A stretch of 64,000 nucleotides of DNA. It comes from Microvelia longipes (Eukaryota > Arthropoda > Insecta > Hemiptera > Veliidae). The notes under the pieces are model-generated. The model was given only the letters and a program-made list of their open reading frames with translations. It searched no databases and was not told where the DNA came from. The first letter of the stretch is position 1. The number at the start of each line of letters is the position of its first letter. The position numbers were made by a program, and so were the translations under genes. The stretch lies in contig JACMZG010001911.1 in the NCBI GenBank assembly GCA_018340805.1, forward strand, positions 55,240,781 through 55,304,780. The letters are read 5' to 3'. Positions 56,743 through 64,000 of this stretch are shown piece by piece.

Positions 56743-57420
56743 TTAGGGGTTTAATGAAAGACAGGACCCAATCAAATGTGATGGCGTTTCATCTTCCTCA
56801 TCACAAAGTCTGCAGATTGGGCTGTTCACTAGACTCATTAAGTACGTTAGTACGTTCACACACACTCTAGATCCGCGGATCGTATAGAATACGTATACGA
56901 TACGGTCAACTAACTTCACGGTTCTTACAGCGTATTTGTTTAGTCGATCGAGTGATAACTGATCCTGCCAAAACATGGCGTCTTGTATAGTGAAGGTTCA
57001 CTTTTGGTTATAAGGAAGTTTAATACAAAAAATATATTTAATTAAATTGTGATTTCTTTGCATAATACTAAAGTTACACTAAAAAAATAATATTCCAAAA
57101 GTTATTTGATCAAAAACGGTTAAATAGAAGTGAAATAAAGGTTCGACGAGAAGGTTATCCGTTAAATAATATCGTCTCTAAAGGTACACACACAAAAATA
57201 CAGCGTATCGGGGGATCCATTTAGATTCCATCTCCCTAGTTCTAGAGTATGCGATCGGATCCGCGGATCTAAAATAAGTGTGAACATACTAATTTAGATC
57301 CAAAAGTCTTTTGAGTCTGCAGTGACCAGTCAGAACTCTCGTAATGTCATGACAAATTCTCTTTGTTTGAGACAATATTGTCTTAGCTCGTTTTTGAGAA
57401 AGACTAGAAAACTTTGTCTT
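56743..57420 (-). pseudogene. Non-LTR retrotransposon RNase H end, split by a transposon
   Basis: On the minus strand, 57420-57293 gives ITRVLTGHCRLKRLLDL and 56846-56743 continues SLVNSPICRLCDEEDETPSH and LIGSC. Together they match the LTGH...CR-C-EEEET--H---C end of non-LTR ORFs. The junction is interrupted exactly by the 446-bp element at 56847-57292. Confidence 0.82.
56847..57292. mobile_element. 446-bp non-autonomous transposon with TTAGTAYGTTCACAC inverted ends
   Basis: The left end TTAGTACGTTCACACACACT and the right end GTGTGAACATACTAA are inverted, with AGATCCGCGGATC just inside both. The interior is related to 53000-53300. Its insertion split a retrotransposon ORF, which fixes the boundaries. 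Confidence 0.85.
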
Positions 57421-57429
57421 TTGATTGTC

Positions 57430-58100
57430 TTGATCCAAGAAAAATACTCCACCTGTCACTAAAGACATTGTTAAGAGATTGTTTAAGCTGAGGCCTTACA
57501 TCACATTTTATATTCCTATATTGGGTTGTGCTTATAGGGGGTTGAAAAGATCCTAAACGTGCCAGTAGGTAATCATTTTAATTGCCTTGAATTCCGAAAT
57601 GATAAAGAAATTAAATATCATGGAGTTATAATCGATTGAATCACTAATAACGTAACAGATAAGCAACAAGTAGAAATCTTATGATCAAAAAGCGGATCTT
57701 TTTCAATCAATGTTTAATTACATGAAAACACTTGAAAACCAAAAGGAAAAATTATAAATATTCCTGGCTATACTGCATTTTCCTCAGTGAGATCCTCCAC
57801 ACAATAAAGATACGTCACTGAACATAGATTTCAGTCAAGATTACGATTACTAACGGTATAAATCTCAGATTAATCTGTTATAAATTTATGTTGACATTAT
57901 GTTATCTCTGTACTGTTTAGGATTCTATTGTACTTGAAGAGACGCGTCTGATAACGGACTCATATTTGTAATTTCGTTAAATAATTTCATATTTACCTTG
58001 TGCACGAGTTAAAATAGAACTGTGATTCGAATTATGTCCACCAGCTAGGAGCGCACGAGTAAATACGTTTAGTCGACTCTAGTATTTATATTTAAGTGAT
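57430..58100. other. No gene recognised
   Basis: Mixed AT-rich sequence; short open frames only. The last 100 bp (58010-58095) is less AT-rich and may belong to a promoter of the candidate exon at 58101. Confidence 0.45.
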
Positions 58101-58157
58101 ATGGCAAACATTAAAACGAATATATGGGCTGTTATTGGATTTATAATCGTACATAAG
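58101..58157 (+). CDS. Candidate first exon with signal-peptide-like start
   Basis: ATG opens MANIKTNIWAVIGFIIVHK followed by G|GTATGA: a basic N-terminus and a hydrophobic stretch, as in secreted proteins. No following exon was identified, so this rests on pattern only. Confidence 0.22.
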
Positions 58158-58409
58158 GTATGATATAATACAGTATTTATTTTTTTATTATATCCTTTTT
58201 CATATAAGTATTATTACCGCAATTTGTATCAAAAATGAATTGTCACCACAAAGTATTATTGTTCGTACTAGCGAAAATTTCACTCGTAATATTAACTTAT
58301 TCATACGCTCAATGCATTGATATTTTAATTTATTTTAGTTACATACCTTACGCATTTCAATTCTTCCCTTGCTGCGTTATTTATATGTATATTTTAGCGA
58401 ATTTCACAT

Positions 58410-58411
58410 AC

Positions 58412-58454
<43 letters not shown>

Positions 58455-58460
58455 ATATAT

Positions 58461-58518
<58 letters not shown>

Positions 58519-58583
58519 ATAATATATACATATATATATATATATATATAATTATATATATAATATATAATATATATATTATA

Positions 58584-58638
<55 letters not shown>

Positions 58639-58650
58639 AATATATAATCC
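58410..58650. repeat. Long TA microsatellite
   Basis: About 240 bp of TA/ATA repeats. Open frames on both strands are repeat artefacts. Confidence 0.95.
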
Positions 58651-59340
58651 ATTTTATCTAATTAAAATATATTTCTACACTTTCTTATAAACAAGCTATT
58701 TTTGTATATGGCTTTAAGATTCAAAACATTAGAGAGGCACGAACCTTATTGAAACCCAGGTTGTTGTGACGTCATTAATTCGGTTTGCTGAGACAGCAAT
58801 ATTTTCAAAAAATCAGGAAGGAAATACGTGTCGTTTGAGGTTTGTACTACCAACCAGATGTGAGAGAAATATTCGAAGTTGAATTTATTTGTATGGAATA
58901 AATTGTTATTTACCCTACTTGTACACTAAGCTATCCGTTTAACAAAACCATAACAATTAAAAATCTGTTGAGATTTGCGCTCCAAATCGGTATGCAGGAA
59001 CAACATGAAGTGGATTTTATTCGTACCTACTTAACAAATTACCAATTTTCATAAATATTCTTACACTAATACCTATTACTTATAAAATGCAGTTGAAAAA
59101 TCAAAAAGAGCGAGTTGTGGAGTTGATTATTAAAATTATCAAAAGAAACTAACTAAAGAAAAAGAACTAACTAAAAAGAAAAAGGAACTAATATTTTCTT
59201 TTCGGAGGAGGGGGATTATTTACTTATATTTATCGTAGAAGTAAATAGAATTATGTATTATAATTTTATTTGTAAATGTATAAAAAGAGTTATCTGTGGA
59301 ATATTAAATTCTATTACGCATAACAGGTAAGAAGGGACGG
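58651..59340. other. No gene recognised
   Basis: It holds a short inverted copy of the repeat seen at 12780 and 31900 (58745-58810, AACCCAGGTTGTTGTGACGT) and otherwise nothing recognisable. Confidence 0.45.
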
Positions 59341-59344
59341 CATC

Positions 59345-59490
59345 TAATAAGAAATAATTCTGGCGCCTAGGTCCGCATGCCGGGCGAATTTCTTTCGGAA
59401 TGCGTATTTCCGTGCTTAACAATCCTTTTACTTGCTTAAGGTTCCGGTTTAAGCTTTATAACTTGAGCAGTTACTCAATTATCAAGTACT
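59345..59490. repeat. Conserved 145-bp dispersed repeat, copy 2 (inverted)
   Basis: CATGCCGGGCGAATTTC, TTTCCGTGCTTAACAATCC and TTATAACTTGAGCAGTTAC mirror 31330-31490. The conservation exceeds that of the surroundings. Confidence 0.6.
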
Positions 59491-60064
59491 ACTTGTAAAT
59501 CAGTTTTCTGTATTTTTCAAAAGAAATGTGCAAAACCTATATAAAGATAAACACTAACTTAACTTCAATCTTGTGCAAATAATGGTGTGCGCAGCCAATT
59601 TTAGAGACATACTTTATACCTCATATCTGGTCCGAAAGGTTCTATTTTCCATCCTCTTAGTTAAACGTAAGATTTTCCTTCACGGCGACCTTGATAAGAA
59701 TATGTTCTGTAAGAACAAATAATATTCACTTCGTGTGTTTCCCGCATACCTTGTCACGTCGGAAAAATGCTTGTATCCTACAACACAAGAAATCTGTAGA
59801 AAGGGTTCATTTTATACGGGTAAATTTTACCCGTGTTACGTTTTTATGACGTCATTAACTCTATTTGATAACGCCATTGAAATAAAACAACGTATTTATG
59901 AGAAGGGGATAAGCTAAATACTGATATTTCTAGTTTTGACATTCTAAATCCAATGAGACCATTATCAGCTCAATAGGACTATTGATAGTCCACCGAACCA
60001 GATTTGATCGAATTTCCAAATAAAAATGAGCAGAGCAAATGATATTAGGGCGATGGAGGGGAAT

Positions 60065-60072
60065 AAATATAT

Positions 60073-60149
<77 letters not shown>

Positions 60150-60150
60150 A
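60065..60150. repeat. TA microsatellite
   Basis: Almost pure TA run. The following 60150-60550 is AT-rich with no gene. Confidence 0.95.
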
Positions 60151-60554
60151 TTTGATTTTAATTAATTTTAATCATTTTTATATTAATAATTATTTAATCT
60201 ATTGTTTAATACCAGTTTCTAATAGTTTATTTTTTTTTTAGGCATGCTTAATAATTTTTTTGTTAATAATTTCTATGTTCTAACTAACAACAATTTTATT
60301 TATTTTAATAATTTTTCATAATAGCTTCTTTACTTGAATCCTGAAAAATACTAAAAAAGTAAAAATATACTTTAATACAACAAAACTATAAATAAAGATG
60401 AATTTTTCGAGACAGGGACCTCGCTCTAGATTCCTCAAATCTACTGAGGGCCTTCACTTTAAATTATTTTTAAAAAAGTATTTCAATTCATAATTTACAA
60501 AACTGTAAAAATAATTGTATTATGTAAAAAAACCAATAAGTGGAAATAAAGAAT

Positions 60555-60625
60555 TTATTATATTATATATATATATATATAATATATATATATAATATAT
60601 ATAAATATATATTATATATATAATA

Positions 60626-60662
<37 letters not shown>
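60555..60662. repeat. TA microsatellite
   Basis: TA/ATAT run directly left of palindrome P4. Confidence 0.93.
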
Positions 60663-60663
<1 letters not shown>

Positions 60664-60925
60664 ATATTAAACAGAACAGAATCAGCCTCAGAACATAACT
60701 TACGAATGAATCAGGATAAGGCTTGTAAAAACACACTCACTTCTCTCGTGCAACGTTTATATATAAATGTGCTTTTATTTAAGTTTACTTTTATTGTAAT
60801 TTTTAATTTTATGACTATACCTTAACGTAGTTCTCTGTTGCCCTGATGAAGAGCATGTCCATGCTCGAAACGTTGGCACGAGAGAAGTGAGTGTGTTTTT
60901 ACAAAGCTTATCCTGATTCATTCGT
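60663..60925 (+). mobile_element. Element P4 with well-formed hammerhead-like core, inserted in a TA microsatellite
   Basis: Inverted ends: AATGAATCAGGATAAG at the left, CTTATCCTGATTCATTCG at the right; inside them, AAAACACACTCACTTCTCTC and GAGAGAAGTGAGTGTG are also inverted. At 60843-60873 the plus strand has CTGATGA, A, a perfect 7-bp stem GAGCATG/CATGCTC with a TC loop, then GAAACG. TA repeats on both sides suggest insertion into the microsatellite, as Penelope-like terminal repeats often do. Confidence 0.75.
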
Positions 60926-60926
60926 A

Positions 60927-60942
60927 AGTATATATATATATA

Positions 60943-61006
<64 letters not shown>

Positions 61007-61024
61007 ATATATATTATATATATA

Positions 61025-61078
<54 letters not shown>

Positions 61079-61120
61079 GTATATTATATGTAGTAGTATA
61101 TGTGTGTGTGTGTGAGTGTA
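60927..61120. repeat. TA and GT microsatellites
   Basis: A TA run to 61078, then (GT)n around 61100. Confidence 0.93.
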
Positions 61121-61154
61121 TGTGTGTACGAGATTTTATATTATGTACTGTATG

Positions 61155-61245
61155 TATAAGGGCGAAAAACGGCCACACGATGGCGCGGGGGCCGCGAAGT
61201 GCCCCCCTCCCCTAGCGCTGACGCTACGTAGCGGACGAAAGGCTC
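61155..61245. other. GC-rich islet
   Basis: About 90 bp with GATGGCGCGGGGGCCGCGAA, GCCCCCCTCCCCTAGCGC and the palindrome GCTACGTAGC, in DNA that is otherwise very AT-rich. It follows a GT repeat, as does GTGCCCCC at 43270 (there preceding it), so it may be the end of a dispersed element. Confidence 0.5.
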
Positions 61246-61504
61246 TTGTTTTCCTTGATTGATTTCTCATTTAGAAGAACTATTGATAATGCACTTATGA
61301 CTAATCACATCATGTAGCAATTAAAGTTTGATAAAAAAAAATAAACTTTTTTTTATCATGATAATTAGCACTCATGTTTACAATGCAATAAATATGAGTA
61401 ATGCTCTTATATTAGCAGTAGGAAAAAATTGTAAACATAATTAAATTGCCATAGATTGATTTATTTTACATTCTTTAAGTTATGTTAAATCAAATATTAT
61501 TAGC

Positions 61505-62025
61505 TTTAAGAACTCTATACTCCAAGAGCCAGAGTCACATTTTATGGCCTATAAAATGTGACTCATTTTGTACTACTTCAAATCAAATTTTTCTGAAAAT
61601 ATACCTTAAATTTTAAAGGAAAAGCATAGTCTGCCTATTCAGAATGGAACCCTTCATATGATTGCGCATGCTCAAAATATCATAAAATGGCAAAAATTTC
61701 AGTTTTCTTGAAATAAGTGGTTCCCTGTGGGTCGTATGTAAAACATGAAGAGGACATTTTTTAAAGCAGATAAAATTTCCAAACAAACGAGTATTTTTTC
61801 ATTATAATCGGATAACCACAACAAAACTCATGCATAAACTAACCATTTTTTTGTGTTTTTGAAAGAGCTACTATAACTATGGTTGTAGACATCCGATTTT
61901 GATGATTAAATACTCGTATTTATATATAATTTTATCAGCTTTAAAAAATGTTCTCTTCATGTTTTACACACGACCCACAGGGAACCACTTATTTAAAAGA
62001 AAACTGAAATTTGTGCCATTTTATT
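61505..62025. mobile_element. Foldback element, copy 2
   Basis: ACTCATTTTGTACTACTTCA, AAAAGCATAGTCTGCC and ATTGCGCATGCTCAAAAT match copy 1 at 2356-3147. The right arm is truncated after ACTGAAATTTGTGCC. The centre has CATCCGATTTTGATGA as in copy 1. Confidence 0.75.
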
Positions 62026-62404
62026 TTGTTACAACATGAATGCACTCCTATCGTCTTTTTTCAGTGAACTACTTCTGGCAGGACAAAGATTTATCCAAAT
62101 ATTTTCAATATAATAATGACAAACTTCAAGTAGATATTCATGTCGTAAAATCTAAATAAAGAACGAGATAATTTCATAGCAATAACTTAAAAAAAGTGGA
62201 AAACATGTTATGGTAAGGAGGGTTAGTTTCAAAGATGCCGGTAGAGATCAGCACAACGTTCAACCCTACCCTCTGTCTGATGCTCTTGTATACCTCCTGA
62301 CATTCTATACCTAGTCTTTAGGTTATAGAAATTGTGATGTTGGATTATTTAGTAAATAAACATATTATTATTGCGTGCCCTGTTCCCTAAACTTCTGTTC
62401 AGAA

Positions 62405-62560
62405 ACTCGTCCATAAGAATAGAATAAGAATAAGAATCAGAATGCTTTATTAAAATCATAAAAATTTTACAGAACTGTAAAAGGAGAATATGTAATAAAA
62501 GCTCTACTCTTCACGGTCAAGGAGAACCGTTTAGGAGGAGTGTTACATTATTCGTTTTAA
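62405..62560 (-). mobile_element. 3'UTR and tail of a non-LTR retrotransposon
   Basis: On the minus strand AATAAAGCATTCTGATTC followed by (TTCTTA)n, preceded by CTTTTACAGTTCTGTAAAA. AATAAA next to a short tandem tail is the typical 3' end of such elements. No coding part is joined. Confidence 0.65.
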
Positions 62561-62589
62561 TTGGCTTTCTAGTTATTTATTATAATTAA

Positions 62590-62601
62590 TACTGCATATA
62601 T

Positions 62602-62632
<31 letters not shown>

Positions 62633-62790
62633 TATCATATATATATATAATAATATATATTATATATATATATATATATAATATTATACATACATATATA
62701 TACATACATACACACATACATATATCTCATTACACACTAATACGTAATACACACACATCATTCATTCATACTAATTACAGTATATATATA
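62590..62790. repeat. AC/TA microsatellites
   Basis: (AC)n then (TA)n then CATA repeats. Confidence 0.9.
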
Positions 62791-62949
62791 CAACAGACCT
62801 GAATACTTTTGAGTGCATTTTCATGTCTCACTTTTTTGTGAAGCTGAACATTAGCTTAATTATTTAATTAAGTCGTTAAAGATAGTTTATTTTTATTATA
62901 GAAACTGAAAAAGGTTTAGATTTTTATTGAAAGTTAAATTCTTAAATAA

Positions 62950-63250
62950 GGTAGGATCTGTATTTACAGATTGTTTTATATATGAAGGAAAGGAAAACAG
63001 ATCTCCCAAACAGGGGTTATCCAACAGTTTTTAGATATTCACTTTCAGTGAGTATCTATTTTCCCTAGTGAAGCCAATCTGAATTCAGATAGCACTGGAC
63101 AAACTGCTACAAAATGGAAATTATCTTCAAGTGCCCCCATATTGCATAGTGAGCATCTGTGATCCAACCTACCATATCTGCAGTTTACAGGGAGTAATTG
63201 GCCTAGCTTTAAATATTACTTTAAAAATATATTTGTGCCTGGATAAGAAA
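62950..63250 (-). pseudogene. Non-LTR retrotransposon remnant, C-terminal zinc-binding end
   Basis: On the minus strand LLPVNCRYGRLDHRCSLCNM, GALEDNFHFVAVCP and EFR fit the C-x-x-C...H...C end of CR1/L2/Jockey-type ORFs. Only this end is left. Confidence 0.72.
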
Positions 63251-63356
63251 TAAATATTTTGGCACTGTTTACCTTGTACTAAATAAATAATAAGTGGGTG
63301 GAAATAGTGAGTTACTGGCTTTTTCAAATGCTTCCCTGTCTAGAGCCACTTCCTAC

Positions 63357-63431
63357 CTTTGTCACTAAGTTAGTAAGTTGACTTTTGAGCTCCTCCACTC
63401 TGAGTCCATTCAAGTCCAGAACCTCGTCCAT
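63357..63431 (-). CDS. Candidate first coding exon of a SAP-domain protein
   Basis: MDEVLDLNGLRVEELKSQLT and five more residues, then donor AAG|GTAGGA in phase 0. LNGLRVEELKSQL fits the first helix of the SAP DNA-binding motif. The ATG follows ACATAACAG, a possible acceptor. The second half of the domain would lie to the left in an unseen exon, and none was found. Confidence 0.35.
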
Positions 63432-63457
63432 AATGCTCTGTTATGTTCAGTTTTCAG

Positions 63458-63606
63458 AAGTATGGAGTGAGAACTATTATGCAGCTGTTGTAGAATATTA
63501 TTACGATCAAAATGCGCATATGGACTCTACTAAATTAATGAACAACAACCTAGATGAGTTTATTAACATCATTCAAAAATTCGGCCAGTTGGAGCCCCGT
63601 GATCTT
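63458..63606 (+). CDS. Candidate internal exon, function unknown
   Basis: Acceptor TTTTCAG and strong donor CTT|GTGAGT enclose about 50 open codons with ordinary composition: VWSENYYAAVVEYYYDQNAH, NNNLDEFINIIQKFGQLEP. I do not recognise the family. The phase would accept the donor at 55346, but nothing else links them. Confidence 0.35.
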
Positions 63607-63684
63607 GTGAGTATTTTAATCTCCGATAACATAGTTAAGAGACCAAAAATATAACTTCTGTAAACGGAAAATAGTATATGGTTT

Positions 63685-64000
63685 TTGCCATATACTATCC
63701 GGGTTCAGGGTACCTCGAAACTTTTCCTCTACACGTCAGAATTTGCAATGCTCATCTTCCCTACATAAAATTCGCTTCCCTCGTCTTAGAATTTACAATT
63801 CGCCAAATTTATACAGCAAACATCTTTGGACTCACTTCGCTCGTCCTTGGATAGTAAATACATTTGTTTTAATCCCAGCAGTCAGCCATCCATCACTGAC
63901 CATGCTCAATGCTACTTAGCTTTTATGATTCAGCAAAAACTATAGATTTTAATTCATGTTAAACTATACTTTTTAAAACTTGTCGTATTAAAACGAAACT
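63685..64000 (-). repeat. Family A, 3' half, inverted, cut by the window end
   Basis: GGGTACCTCGAAACTTTTCC, GGACTCACTTCGCTCGTCC and AAAACTATAGATTTTAATTC are the inverted right half of the family. Confidence 0.7.

Noticed and set aside
58235..58652. Open frames of Tyr/Ile repeats on both strands
   Set aside because: TA microsatellite translations.
55240..63606. One gene joining the exon ending at 55345 with the exon at 63458
   Set aside because: The phases fit, but the frame running through 55346 matches the recombinase-type family better, and one coincidental phase match is weak support.

Overview
The window is AT-rich, intron-rich animal DNA dominated by transposon debris. It is most likely from an insect with a large repeat-rich genome. 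The basis is a host KXD1 gene, BEL/Pao, mariner and non-LTR relics, tRNA-derived SINEs and PIF/Harbinger-type genes. I cannot assign an order or species. Most open frames in the window are noise; the real genes were recovered by joining short exons whose splice sites and reading phases agree. Layout, left to right. 1-2074: a non-LTR retrotransposon 3' end inserted into a decayed BEL/Pao pol, followed by a BEL LTR. 2185-7493 (+): a complete five-exon coding model of KXD1 (188 codons), a small protein of BLOC-1/BORC lysosome biology. 9441-16641 (-): a HARBI1-like DDE nuclease gene in five exons with all three acidic catalytic residues present; its 5' end is unresolved next to an array of 60-bp repeats. 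17764-53924 (-): the main discovery, a 36-kb, 20-exon gene whose joined exons give one uninterrupted frame of 1030 codons plus stop. It carries six Myb/SANT-like (trihelix/MSANTD-type) DNA-binding domains in a row, joined by short acidic linker exons and ended by a basic/acidic coiled coil. Almost every internal exon, or exon pair, is symmetric in phase 1. 54120-54245: a CG-containing probable promoter of that gene with a full CRE palindrome. 55240-64000: repeats, TA microsatellites and a few short candidate exons, including a tyrosine-recombinase-type N-terminal fragment and a SAP-like exon. Working together: in PIF/Harbinger transposons, and in the vertebrate HARBI1/NAIF1 pair derived from them, a DDE nuclease acts with a Myb/SANT-like partner. 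Here a HARBI1-like gene and a six-domain Myb/SANT gene lie on the same strand, 1.1 kb apart. A functional link is inference, but it is the most interesting hypothesis in the window. The introns of the Myb/SANT gene are packed with separate tandem arrays (57-, 41-, 37-, 27-, 25- and 19-bp units). One of them is a 6.7-kb satellite that appears to have arisen inside an older repeat of roughly 140 bp. Several palindromic elements carry a hammerhead-like core, CTGANGA...GAAA, of the kind known from Penelope-like elements.
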